Shown: positions 18,120-25,883 of the stretch, in pieces
Numbering within the stretch: the stretch's first letter is position 1
Layout of the letters: every line of letters starts with the position of its first letter
Origin: Chlamydiia bacterium
GTDB lineage: Bacteria > Chlamydiota > Chlamydiia > Chlamydiales > Simkaniaceae
Direction: 5' to 3'
DNA: 34,949 nucleotides
Assembly (NCBI GenBank): GCA_020440285.1
Contig: JAGROK010000044.1
Span: 1-34,949 of the forward strand
Program-made: the position numbers and the translations under genes
Notes under the pieces: model-generated
Databases searched by the model: none
What the model saw: the letters and a program-made list of their open reading frames with translations, nothing else
Told to the model about the DNA's origin: nothing

Positions 18120-18809
18120 ATGCCTGAAACATATGTTGAACCATCTATTTTTGCTGCCGATTTTGGCCGCCTTGCTGATGAAGCAAAGCGCATTGAAGAT
18201 GCTGGCGCAGATGGGATCCATTTTGATATCATGGATGGTCATTTTGTTCCTAACTTGAGCTTAAGTCCCAAAGGACTTGGTGCGATTAACCGAGCAACAG
18301 ACCTTTATTTGGATGTTCATATCATGGTCTATCAACCATTCGATTATGTGGAAAGGTTGGTTGAAAATGGGGCTGATTGCATCACCTTTCATATTGAAGC
18401 GACTGAAGATGTTGAAGAGACGCTGTCTTACATCAGGAAGTGCAATGTTCATGCGGGACTTGCTTTTTGCCCAGAAACGAGTGAATCCTTAATCCCTAAA
18501 TACCTCGACAAATGTGATAAAATCCTTCTGATGACTGTTCATCCTGGTTTTGGAGGACAGGCCTTTATGCCAGAAGTTTTGGATAAGATAACGTTTACTC
18601 GAAAGCTCTGCGATAAGCTTAACGTGCGAAAGGGGGGCAAAACCCCTCAAGAAGGAGAAACCCTTCCCCCTTTTGATATTCAGGTGGATGGGGGAATTGA
18701 TGATCAAACGGCCCCTTTGTGCGTGGAGGCGGGGGCAAATCACTTGGTTGCGGGAACTTATCTCTTTAAAGGAGACAACATGAAAGAGAAAATCGAGGGG
18801 CTCCGATAA
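18120..18809 (+). CDS. rpe: Ribulose-phosphate 3-epimerase
   Basis: A 229-residue TIM-barrel enzyme that interconverts ribulose 5-phosphate and xylulose 5-phosphate in the pentose phosphate pathway. Seen: PSIFAADF near the N-terminus, HFDIMDGHFVPN with metal-binding His and Asp, MTVHPGFGGQAF, and the phosphate-binding VDGGI near residue 195. A small insertion (RKGGKTPQEGETLPP) precedes the last strand. The N-terminus aligns with E. coli Rpe at this ATG, so no alternative start is likely, even though only a weak GGA lies upstream and a promoter -10 ends 8 nt before it. It is the first gene of a plus-strand operon (CT121 equivalent). Confidence 0.95.
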   Translation: MPETYVEPSIFAADFGRLADEAKRIEDAGADGIHFDIMDGHFVPNLSLSPKGLGAINRATDLYLDVHIMVYQPFDYVERLVENGADCITFHIEATEDVEETLSYIRKCNVHAGLAFCPETSESLIPKYLDKCDKILLMTVHPGFGGQAFMPEVLDKITFTRKLCDKLNVRKGGKTPQEGETLPPFDIQVDGGIDDQTAPLCVEAGANHLVAGTYLFKGDNMKEKIEGLR

Positions 18810-19772
18810 GTGAAAAAGATTGTTGTAATGGGAGGGGGAACAGGGAACTTTACTGTTTTAAGGGGGCTTAAAAAGCATCAGGTTGAGTTGAGCGCGATTG
18901 TTTCAATGGCCGATGATGGAGGAAGTACTGGTATTTTGCGTGATGAGCTAGGAGTGTTGCCTCCAGGAGATGTGCGGCAATGTTTGGTTGCCCTTTCAGA
19001 TTCCTCCAGGATGATGCGGAGCTTAATGAGCTACCGCTTTGAAAATGGAGGGCTCGGCGGACATAGTTTGGGGAATCTCATGCTGTCTGCTCTTGAAAAA
19101 GTGACGGGAAGTTTTGAAAGAGCTGTTGAGGAGATGGGGCGCATCCTCTATATCAAAGGAAAAGTCATTCCGGTAACAACTCATCAGGTTCGCCTCAAGA
19201 TGATCTTAAAAGATCGAAGACTTTTGGAGGGAGAAAAGGAGATTTATCTCTCTCATGAAATCGACAAAGGATATAGTAAGATCTACTTAGAGCCTTTTCC
19301 AAAACCCAACCCTCATGCCCTTTCTGAGATTAAGAATGCCGATCTAGTCGTCATTGGTCCGGGGGGGCTTCATACCTCAATTATTCCCAACTTACTGGTT
19401 GAAGGGGTCAGTGAAGCTCTTAGAGAATCTCACGCAAAAAAGGTGTTTATTTGTAATTTAATGAATCGTAAAGGGCAGACAACAGGGTATAAGGTGAGCG
19501 ACTATCTTAAAGAAATTGTTTGCTACCTAGGAGAAGATGTCTTTGATTTTATCTTAGTAAACAACCAAATGCCTGCTCCTGAATTGATCGAGAGATATGC
19601 GGAAGAAGGGGAGCTTGTAGAAAACGACATGGAAGATCCTCGGATTGTTTTAGCAAACCTTCTTGGGGAGTTGAGCGAGAAGAAGAAGGGAGACTTTATG
19701 AAGCGGAGTCTTATCCGGCATAATTCTAAGCAAGTAACAAAAGAGATTATGAACATTGTTGATCATCTTTGA
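18810..19772 (+). CDS. yvcK: YvcK/CofD-family gluconeogenesis factor
   Basis: A 320-residue protein of the YvcK (UPF0052) family. The N-terminus reads VVMGGGTGNFTVLRGL, then ADDGGSTGILRDELGVLPPGD and VRQCLVALS, the family nucleotide-binding signatures; VVIGPGGLHTSI lies further on. YvcK proteins bind UDP-sugars and influence cell-wall precursor flow and carbon balance in other bacteria; the role here is inferred. The start is GTG, placed directly after the rpe stop with no gap, and GAGGGG in the rpe tail serves as the ribosome-binding site, so translation is coupled. In the C. trachomatis rpe-efp region I recall no such gene between the two. Confidence 0.9.
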   Translation: MKKIVVMGGGTGNFTVLRGLKKHQVELSAIVSMADDGGSTGILRDELGVLPPGDVRQCLVALSDSSRMMRSLMSYRFENGGLGGHSLGNLMLSALEKVTGSFERAVEEMGRILYIKGKVIPVTTHQVRLKMILKDRRLLEGEKEIYLSHEIDKGYSKIYLEPFPKPNPHALSEIKNADLVVIGPGGLHTSIIPNLLVEGVSEALRESHAKKVFICNLMNRKGQTTGYKVSDYLKEIVCYLGEDVFDFILVNNQMPAPELIERYAEEGELVENDMEDPRIVLANLLGELSEKKKGDFMKRSLIRHNSKQVTKEIMNIVDHL

Positions 19773-20433
19773 TTTAGACGACACATTAATCGATACCAGT
19801 GGATCGATCCTCCCCGGTGTTTTGAAAAAAGCTCTCAAGGAAATGGAAGGGGTAGGTCTTACTATGGCCAACTTCAATCGCTCCTATGAAGAACTCATTC
19901 GGTTGAATACCTATCACACAAGTTCAAAAGAGGCTCTAAAAGAGTTTCTCGAAATCAATCAAGCTCCCCCGCCATGTCTTGATGTTGCCCTTCAAGCAGT
20001 TTATGAAAGACCAATATTTGAGGGTTCTATTCAACCTCTAGAAGATGCCATTGAAGTATTAGGTGAGCTTTCAAAGTCTCACCCCCTTGTTTTAGTGACC
20101 AAGGGGAAAGAAAGAATTCAACGGGAAAAAATGAAGCGAGCGGGGATTTCAACTGAATTTTTTACTAAGCTTTACTTTTGCGAAGAAGGGGAGAAAAAAA
20201 AGATTTATCAAAAAGTTAGCGAAGAGATGGGAATTTCTCCATTAAATGCTTTAGTTTGTGGAGACAGAATTTCTCTTGATCTTACTCCTGCTAAACTACT
20301 TGGGTACAAAACTGTTCAGATTAAATGGGGACGAGGATTAGGTAATACTGGATTTAAAAAGGACGTCGATTATACCATTTTGTATCTGAAAGAGCTACTA
20401 CCCCTTTTAGAAAACCTTAAAATAGTTGGTTAA
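19756..20433 (+). CDS. HAD-family hydrolase (phosphatase)
   Basis: A 225-residue HAD-superfamily protein. Motif I is FDLDDTLIDT (the nucleophile and acid are the first and third Asp), motif II is LVLVTKG, a motif III lysine lies in REKMKRAG, and motif IV is VCGDRISLDLTPAKLLGY. A helical cap sits between motifs I and II (residues 20-90), as in phosphoglycolate- and nucleotidase-type HADs. The substrate cannot be told. The likely start is TTG at 19756, which overlaps yvcK by 17 nt; homology begins there and no ATG is available before the FDLDD motif. It is 6 nt upstream of efp. Confidence 0.85.
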   Translation: MLIIFDLDDTLIDTSGSILPGVLKKALKEMEGVGLTMANFNRSYEELIRLNTYHTSSKEALKEFLEINQAPPPCLDVALQAVYERPIFEGSIQPLEDAIEVLGELSKSHPLVLVTKGKERIQREKMKRAGISTEFFTKLYFCEEGEKKKIYQKVSEEMGISPLNALVCGDRISLDLTPAKLLGYKTVQIKWGRGLGNTGFKKDVDYTILYLKELLPLLENLKIVG

Positions 20434-20439
20434 CAAGCG

Positions 20440-21000
20440 ATGACAGCTACAAGCAATCAAATCTCACCGGGTACAACCCTTTCTCTCGATGGAAAGATCT
20501 ATCGAGTTGAAACAAGTGTTAAAGTTACTGTTGCAAAAGGGGTTCCCTTTATTAAGACAAAGCTTAAGAACCTCATGTCTGATGAGGTCATTGAGAAGAA
20601 TTTTAAAGTGGACCAGGCAATTGAAGAGGTGACCTTAAGTGAAAGGAGACTTGAGTTTCTTTACTTAGAAGGGAAGGATTACCTTTTTCTCGATATCGAT
20701 GAGCTTTGCGAAGTTCTTGTTGCAACCGATGTCGTGGGAGATAAGGTAAACTATTTGAAGGAAGGGATACAAATTAAAGCGATGTTTTATGGCGACACTA
20801 TTTTTTCGATTGAGCTTCCTCAATTTTTGGAGCTCATGGTCATAAAGCTCGAAGATATTAAATCAAAAGTGTCGGTTTCAAGTGCGAGTAAATATGGAAT
20901 ACTTGAAACAGGTGCAAAAGTAGAAGTGCCACTATTTATTGAGGTGGGAGACGTCATTAAAGTCGACACCCATATTGGTGAGTACGTACAAAGAATCTAA
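20440..21000 (+). CDS. efp: Elongation factor P
   Basis: A 186-residue three-domain EF-P that relieves ribosome stalling at polyproline. It starts ATSNQISPGTTLSLDGKIY. The loop that reaches the peptidyl-transferase centre reads VTVAKGVPF, so the tip lysine is K33, but the usual PGKG proline is replaced by alanine. The C-terminal OB domain ends VPLFIEVGDVIKVDTHIGEY, as in the family. Chlamydiae usually carry two efp genes, and this one corresponds in position to efp_1 (CT122). The altered loop suggests a distinct modification state or paralogue. It is 6 nt after the HAD gene and 16 nt before accB. Confidence 0.94.
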   Translation: MTATSNQISPGTTLSLDGKIYRVETSVKVTVAKGVPFIKTKLKNLMSDEVIEKNFKVDQAIEEVTLSERRLEFLYLEGKDYLFLDIDELCEVLVATDVVGDKVNYLKEGIQIKAMFYGDTIFSIELPQFLELMVIKLEDIKSKVSVSSASKYGILETGAKVEVPLFIEVGDVIKVDTHIGEYVQRI

Positions 21001-21016
21001 CTGTTTGGAGTAAGCT

Positions 21017-21484
21017 GTGGATTTAGAAAAGATTAAAGAGCTCATGGAAGCCATGGAAGATAAAGGGATGACGAGGGTGGTCCTAAAGGAGAAAAGTGGC
21101 TTTGAGCTAGAGCTCGAAAGGGGAAGAGATTTTGAAGTAGCTTCCTATTCGTCAGCGCCAGCGGCTGTAATGGCTCCCCGCATTGAAGCAGAGGTGCAAG
21201 CGGCGCTTCCTGAGAAAAAGAAAGGGGGAGAGCAGAGCGAATCTCAAGAAGGGCATGCATTGACCTCTCCAATGGTAGGGACTTTTTATACAGCGGCATC
21301 TCCAGATGATGATCCTTTTGTCAAGGTGGGAGATAGTGTGACAGAAGATACTGTAGTTTGTATCATCGAGGCGATGAAGGTGATGAATGAAGTAAAAGCA
21401 GGTAAAAAGGGAGTTATAAAAGAGGTTTGCATCGGTAACGCCCAGCCTGTTGAATTTGGAACAAAACTCCTTACCATAAGTTAG
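21017..21484 (+). CDS. accB: Acetyl-CoA carboxylase biotin carboxyl carrier protein
   Basis: A 155-residue BCCP. The biotin-acceptor motif CIIEAMKVMNEV places the biotinylated lysine at K121. An N-terminal helical domain (1-35), an Ala/Pro/Glu-rich linker (45-75) and the ALTSPMVGTFY start of the biotinyl domain come in the usual order. It carries CO2 from AccC to the carboxyltransferase in fatty-acid synthesis. It begins with GTG, preceded by GGAG at 7-nt spacing, and ends 2 nt before accC. This is the CT123 position. Confidence 0.96.
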   Translation: MDLEKIKELMEAMEDKGMTRVVLKEKSGFELELERGRDFEVASYSSAPAAVMAPRIEAEVQAALPEKKKGGEQSESQEGHALTSPMVGTFYTAASPDDDPFVKVGDSVTEDTVVCIIEAMKVMNEVKAGKKGVIKEVCIGNAQPVEFGTKLLTIS

Positions 21485-21486
21485 CC

Positions 21487-22914
21487 ATGAAGAAAGTTTT
21501 AATTGCCAATCGAGGAGAGATTGCTGTTCGGATCATAAGGGCATGTCGCGATCTGGGTCTCCAAACCGTTGCTGTTTATTCGAAAGCAGATTCTGAAGCG
21601 CTCCATGTTCTTCATGCAGATGAAGCGATTTGCATTGGAGAGGCTCCTTCAAGCCAGTCCTACTTAAAAATTCCAAACATCTTATCGGCTTGTGAGATTT
21701 CAGGTGCTGACGCCATTCACCCTGGATATGGTTTTTTAAGTGAGAATGCGAATTTTGCATCGATTTGTGAAAGCTGCGGCATTACTTTTATCGGTCCTTC
21801 ACCAAAAACGATTGCGATGCTAGGGGATAAAGCGCAGGCTAAAAGCATTGCCAAGAGTGTTCGATGTCCAGTGATCCCTGGATCAGATGGGATTGTAGAA
21901 AATGTGGAGCTTGCACTTAAAGAGGCAAGTAAAATCGGTTTTCCCGTTTTTATTAAAGCGACTGCTGGTGGTGGTGGAAAAGGGATTCGAATTGCTCAAA
22001 ATCCAGATGACTTTATCCGCCAGTTTACGGCTGCCCGCACAGAAGCAGAGGTTTCCTTTGGAAACCCTGACATCTATTTAGAAAAAATGATCATGAATCC
22101 CCGTCACATTGAAGTGCAAATCCTTGGGGACAAACATGGAAATTATGTTCATCTAGGGGAAAGAGATTGTACGATTCAGCGGAGGCGGCAAAAACTTATT
22201 GAAGAGACCCCGAGTCCTATTTTATCCCCTCATTTGAGGAAAAAAATGGGTGAGGCTGCGATTCATCTTGCAAAAGCGGCTAAATATCATACCGTAGGAA
22301 CTGTTGAGTTCCTCCTTGATGAAAAGAAGAACTTTTATTTCATGGAAGTGAACACGCGGATACAAGTCGAGCATACGGTGACTGAAGAGTTAACGGGAAT
22401 CGATCTTGTCAAAGAGCAGATCAGAATGGCAATGGGAGAAAAGCTCCCTTTCAAGCAAAAGAATATAAAGATGGAAGGGCATGTCTTTGAGTTTCGGATT
22501 AATGCAGAAAATCCTGCGAAAAACTTTATGCCTTCCCCCGGTCTTATCGAATATTATATTCCCTCTGGTGGTCCAAATGTACGGATCGATAGCGCTTGCT
22601 ATCCCGGTTACCGGATCCCTCCCTTTTATGACTCGATGATTGCAAAGCTTATTGTGAAAGGGAAAGATAGAAAAGAAGCGATCGAAATTGCAAAACGGGC
22701 GCTTCATGAGTTTTATATCGGTGGAGTTGATTCTACAATTCCATTTCACCAATATATGTTACATAACCCAACGTTTTTATCGGGTGAGGGATATAACCTT
22801 GCCTTTATCGACACTCTGATTGAAGAAGGATGCAACTTTATACACGATGAATCAAAAGCTGATACAGAAGAAACAGCCTCTGGGCAACGAACTCCAGCTT
22901 CAACTCCTCATTAG
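21487..22914 (+). CDS. accC: Acetyl-CoA carboxylase biotin carboxylase subunit
   Basis: A 475-residue ATP-grasp enzyme that carboxylates biotin on AccB. Seen: KKVLIANRGEIAVRIIRACR at the start, the glycine-rich loop KATAGGGGKGIRIA, ERDCTIQRRRQKLIEE and EVNTRIQVEHTVTEELTG, with the catalytic arginine in the last two. It is about 25 residues longer than the E. coli enzyme (449); the extra polar C-terminal tail (from about residue 452) is encoded in the stretch that overlaps hpt by 68 nt. It probably forms an operon with accB and hpt. This is the CT124 position. Confidence 0.96.
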   Translation: MKKVLIANRGEIAVRIIRACRDLGLQTVAVYSKADSEALHVLHADEAICIGEAPSSQSYLKIPNILSACEISGADAIHPGYGFLSENANFASICESCGITFIGPSPKTIAMLGDKAQAKSIAKSVRCPVIPGSDGIVENVELALKEASKIGFPVFIKATAGGGGKGIRIAQNPDDFIRQFTAARTEAEVSFGNPDIYLEKMIMNPRHIEVQILGDKHGNYVHLGERDCTIQRRRQKLIEETPSPILSPHLRKKMGEAAIHLAKAAKYHTVGTVEFLLDEKKNFYFMEVNTRIQVEHTVTEELTGIDLVKEQIRMAMGEKLPFKQKNIKMEGHVFEFRINAENPAKNFMPSPGLIEYYIPSGGPNVRIDSACYPGYRIPPFYDSMIAKLIVKGKDRKEAIEIAKRALHEFYIGGVDSTIPFHQYMLHNPTFLSGEGYNLAFIDTLIEEGCNFIHDESKADTEETASGQRTPASTPH

Positions 22915-23407
22915 CTCTGAAGAGATTGAAAAACGTCTTGAAAGGGTGGCTCGCGACCTAGAAAAGCGTTACGAAAATGAAGAAGTAACGATCGTCATGA
23001 TCATGAAGGGGTCTTTTGTACTCATTGCCGATCTTATTCGTCTTCTTCACCTCCCTTCTCGTCTAGAGTATGTACAAGTGTCTAGCTATGGAGAGAGGGG
23101 AATCGTTAAAGGAACCCAAGAAATCACCGGACTCGATCGAATAGATGTATCGGGAAGGCATGTCTTAATTATTGATGACATCTTCGATACAGGAGAGACA
23201 CTAGCTGAGATTGCAGAGAAAATCAAGGCGAAGGGGGTCTCTTCTCTTTCATCCCTTGTTCTCCTTTCAAAAAAGGTCCGTCGGAGCACAGATTACCATC
23301 CTGATATCACCCTATTTGAAATTGAAGATCGCTTTGTCGTTGGGTATGGTTTAGACTATAAGGAGTATTACCGTGGTCTTCCCGATATCTACGCAATAGA
23401 AAGATAG
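22847..23407 (+). CDS. hpt: Hypoxanthine-guanine phosphoribosyltransferase
   Basis: A 186-residue purine salvage enzyme that joins hypoxanthine or guanine to PRPP. The PRPP-binding loop is [15 protein letters not shown], and [16 protein letters not shown] and [16 protein letters not shown] are the other Hpt signatures. I place the start at the ATG at 22847 (NQKLIQKKQ), inside the accC 3' end; the in-frame TTG at 22820 would add nine residues. A GAAGAAGGA tract lies about 16 nt upstream. The long overlap with accC suggests coupled translation or a downstream shift of the accC stop. Salvage of host purines fits an obligate intracellular lifestyle. Confidence 0.92.
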   Translation: MNQKLIQKKQPLGNELQLQLLISSEEIEKRLERVARDLEKRYENEEVTIVMIMKGSFVLIADLIRLLHLPSRLEYVQVSSYGERGIVKGTQEITGLDRIDVSGRHVLIIDDIFDTGETLAEIAEKIKAKGVSSLSSLVLLSKKVRRSTDYHPDITLFEIEDRFVVGYGLDYKEYYRGLPDIYAIER

Positions 23408-23414
23408 GTTCATA

Positions 23415-24305
23415 ATGAAAGGAATTATTCTTGCTGGGGGAAAGGGATCTCGCCTTCATCCCCTTACTCTGGCAACAAGTAAGCAGCTTCTCCCCATTTA
23501 TGATAAGCCAATGATTTATTACCCCCTCTCTGTTTTAATGGAGGCAGGGATTCGGGAGATTTTGATCATCTCAACTCCCCACGATCTTCCCCGCTTTAAG
23601 CACCTTTTTGGTGACGGGTCTCATCTAGGTCTTCACTTTTCTTATGCCGCTCAAAAAGAGCCTCGAGGTATTGCTGATGCTTTCATTGTAGGGGAGTCTT
23701 TTATCAAAGGGGAGAATGTGGCTTTAATCCTCGGGGACAATATTTTTTATGGGGACCATCTTTCCTCTCTTTTAGAAAGCTGTGGAGAGTTGGAGTCGGG
23801 AGGTGTTATTTTCGGATATCAAGTGAAAGACCCTGGGCGTTATGGGGTTGTGACTTTTGAAGGGGATCGGGTCGTTGATGTTATTGAAAAGCCCTTAAAC
23901 CCTCCCTCTTCCTATGCGGTGACAGGGCTCTATTTTTATGATGAAGAGGTAGTATCTCTTGCTAAGGGACTTAAGCCATCAGCTCGAGGAGAGCTTGAGA
24001 TTACCGACCTTAATCGAGCTTATCTTGAGAGAGGGGAGCTTCGGGTTCATCTCTTTGACCGAGGGTTCGCTTGGCTCGATACAGGGACTTTTGAGGCCCT
24101 TCATTTGGCGTCTAATTACATCCAGGCGATCCAGGAAAGGCAAGGGATCCAGGTTGGCTGCATTGAGGAAATTGCCTACCAAAAGGGGTGGATAGGGGAA
24201 ACTGAGCTTGAAAAGCTTTCTAAGCCACTGATTAACAGTGATTATGGAAAATATTTACTCTCGCTTTTGGGCAAGGATGTAACCCTAAAAGAATCAACTC
24301 TTTAA
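23415..24305 (+). CDS. rfbA: Glucose-1-phosphate thymidylyltransferase
   Basis: A 296-residue nucleotidyltransferase that makes dTDP-glucose from dTTP and glucose 1-phosphate. The N-terminus has [16 protein letters not shown] and [27 protein letters not shown] and [17 protein letters not shown] follow, with [16 protein letters not shown] as in RmlA. The length is normal. It starts 7 nt after hpt and closes the rpe operon. No rmlB, rmlC or rmlD is in the window, so whether it feeds dTDP-rhamnose or another sugar cannot be told here. No clear terminator follows in the first 50 nt. Confidence 0.93.
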   Translation: MKGIILAGGKGSRLHPLTLATSKQLLPIYDKPMIYYPLSVLMEAGIREILIISTPHDLPRFKHLFGDGSHLGLHFSYAAQKEPRGIADAFIVGESFIKGENVALILGDNIFYGDHLSSLLESCGELESGGVIFGYQVKDPGRYGVVTFEGDRVVDVIEKPLNPPSSYAVTGLYFYDEEVVSLAKGLKPSARGELEITDLNRAYLERGELRVHLFDRGFAWLDTGTFEALHLASNYIQAIQERQGIQVGCIEEIAYQKGWIGETELEKLSKPLINSDYGKYLLSLLGKDVTLKESTL

Positions 24306-24430
24306 GATTTTTCTTATTTCTTTAAATTTCAACAACTTAAGAAAGTAAGATCTAACCCTTTAATTTTTAGAATATTAGAAATTGTTATAAATAATAATTT
24401 TAATATTTTTATATAAAAAATTTGCAAAAA

Positions 24431-24453
24431 ATTAATATTATGTTAATATTAAT
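24431..24453 (+). promoter_or_regulatory. Operator-like perfect palindrome upstream of the translocator operon
   Basis: ATTAATATTA (24431-24440) and its exact reverse complement TAATATTAAT (24444-24453) are separated by TGT. A third related half-site, TATTAATATTG, lies about 30 bases downstream at 24474-24484. The palindrome is in a 279-bp AT-rich region (24306-24584) that must contain the promoter of the type III operon; TTGCAA at 24422-24427 is a possible -35. The arrangement looks like a binding site for a dimeric regulator, though AT-rich DNA makes chance palindromes more likely. Confidence 0.5.
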
Positions 24454-24546
24454 CTTGAGGAGAATAGTATTTATATTAATATTGGGACGAAAACTCAACC
24501 GGCAATCTTTTGGAGTGTACGTGCGTCCTATAAACAGGGAAGAATA

Positions 24547-24563
24547 ACCTGCCTAAAGCAGGT
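24547..24563 (+). promoter_or_regulatory. Small hairpin just before the first translocon-operon gene
   Basis: ACCTGC (24547-24552) pairs with GCAGGT (24558-24563) around the loop CTAAA. The GAGG ribosome-binding site (24571-24574) and the ATG at 24585 follow. The hairpin ends 7 nt upstream of the ribosome-binding site, so it could affect translation initiation or mRNA stability. No T-run follows, so it is not a terminator. Confidence 0.4.
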
Positions 24564-24584
24564 AAATTAAGAGGTAATTAATTT

Positions 24585-25373
24585 ATGGCAGTAGAATTTA
24601 CTCCACCAAAAGACCTACCTAAACAGCCAGAGTTCCAGCAGATTCAGAGTGAGCTGTATTGGAAGGCAAAGTATCAAGCCCTTCTTGAGGAAGTTGAAGA
24701 GGCTTTAAAACCAGGAAAAAATGGACATGTGCACCATGCAGGTCTTGCATTAATGTTGATTATTGAAAAGCTTATTCCATGTGTTCAAGATTTTAATTTA
24801 AGATACACGCAGGCTGAAAATGCCAACGCTGAAGCAGCAGGAACATATGCTGGAAACATCGTGCGATACGTTTCAAATGAGTATCAAAAAGCTGCAACAG
24901 CTCCATCAGAACAAGCACGAGAGCAAGATGCTTATGATGCCATGATCGCTGAAAGGGATTATTCAACCTTCGTATTTGACACGGGCAAAACTTCAGGAGG
25001 CCATGATCCATTTGGATCAATGGGGCAAAGTGTTGATAACCAGCTTTTCCACATTCTAGATGGTCATGTAACAGGAGGTAACCCAAGTCCAAGTTTTGTA
25101 AAACAACTTGCGGATGAATGGGAAGATTCTTGGGAAAACATTAATAATAAACAAAAGCCTACGCCTAACAGCGGGAATTCAAACTCTATCATCATGCAGG
25201 ATATCAATGGCGCAGAAAACCAGGTGCAGAGTCAGGCGGCGTATGTTCAGTCTGAGCAGAAAATTGCCAATGAAGGATACCAACAGCTTTCTGCATTGCT
25301 TCATGATGTGGCACAAAACTTTATCGATGTTATTAAAGCAACAGTTACAGCCGGACAAAGTGCTGGTAGTTAA
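24585..25373 (+). CDS. Hypothetical protein, first gene of the type III translocator operon
   Basis: A 262-residue soluble protein without signal peptide or membrane helix; I do not recognise the family. The first 130 residues are helical (LYWKAKYQALLEEVEEAL, then HHAGLALMLIIEKLIP). A Gly/Asp/His/Ser-rich middle (GGHDPFGSMGQ, about 144-155) follows, then an Asn/Gln-rich linker and a C-terminal helix (LHDVAQNFIDVIKATV). The first 12 residues are polar, as in type III secreted proteins, though that is weak evidence. It has GAGG at 24571 and is 11 nt before the next gene, whose strong ribosome-binding site overlaps its stop. A role with the CopB/CopD pair, as accessory, tip or chaperone, is inferred only from position. 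Confidence 0.65.
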   Translation: MAVEFTPPKDLPKQPEFQQIQSELYWKAKYQALLEEVEEALKPGKNGHVHHAGLALMLIIEKLIPCVQDFNLRYTQAENANAEAAGTYAGNIVRYVSNEYQKAATAPSEQAREQDAYDAMIAERDYSTFVFDTGKTSGGHDPFGSMGQSVDNQLFHILDGHVTGGNPSPSFVKQLADEWEDSWENINNKQKPTPNSGNSNSIIMQDINGAENQVQSQAAYVQSEQKIANEGYQQLSALLHDVAQNFIDVIKATVTAGQSAGS

Positions 25374-25384
25374 GGAGGGATAGT

Positions 25385-25855
25385 ATGACACAACCACAAA
25401 CAAATTCTGATCCTTTTGTGGATCGAGCGCACGTTGCAAACTTTATTACAGAGGCTTCTGTAAACTGGGTATCTTCTATCCAAGGGCTCATGAATGTGAC
25501 TGCAAAATTGGGTAACAACGTTGATATCGCATTGGATAAGCTTTACCAGTTAGAGGATTCAACGCTCAATAGACTTATCAGTAGTATGAATCACCATATC
25601 AATGGAGATGATACAAAAGTATATAAGAAATGGACCAAAAACAGCCTTTCGGGAAATATTCAGAAAGCAGGGATGAACCTTCAGGTAGTTCAAAAGGAAT
25701 GGGATAACTTTATTAACCAGGTTCAAAATACGGGGCAGCAACAGACATCTCAGATATCGGCACAAGGAAACGATACCAGCCAGGCTACGCAATCAGCTGG
25801 GTTGATGGCGCAGTTGATGCAGATCATTGCAAGTTTGCTGCAAAGCGCGCTTTAA
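25385..25855 (+). CDS. Hypothetical small helical protein of the translocator operon
   Basis: A 156-residue protein I do not recognise. It has AAGGAGG (25372-25378) with ideal spacing to the ATG, the strongest ribosome-binding site in the operon, suggesting high expression. Residues 15-105 are helical (ANFITEASVNWVSSIQGLM and later segments). Residues 112-140 are rich in Gln, Ser and Thr, and the C-terminal 18 residues (LMAQLMQIIASLLQSAL) form a hydrophobic amphipathic helix. The position before copB is that of CT577 in Chlamydia, but I cannot claim homology. It may be a secreted partner or a chaperone of the downstream translocator. Confidence 0.65.
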   Translation: MTQPQTNSDPFVDRAHVANFITEASVNWVSSIQGLMNVTAKLGNNVDIALDKLYQLEDSTLNRLISSMNHHINGDDTKVYKKWTKNSLSGNIQKAGMNLQVVQKEWDNFINQVQNTGQQQTSQISAQGNDTSQATQSAGLMAQLMQIIASLLQSAL

Positions 25856-25883
25856 TAAAATAAAAAATAATAGGTTTTTTAGT

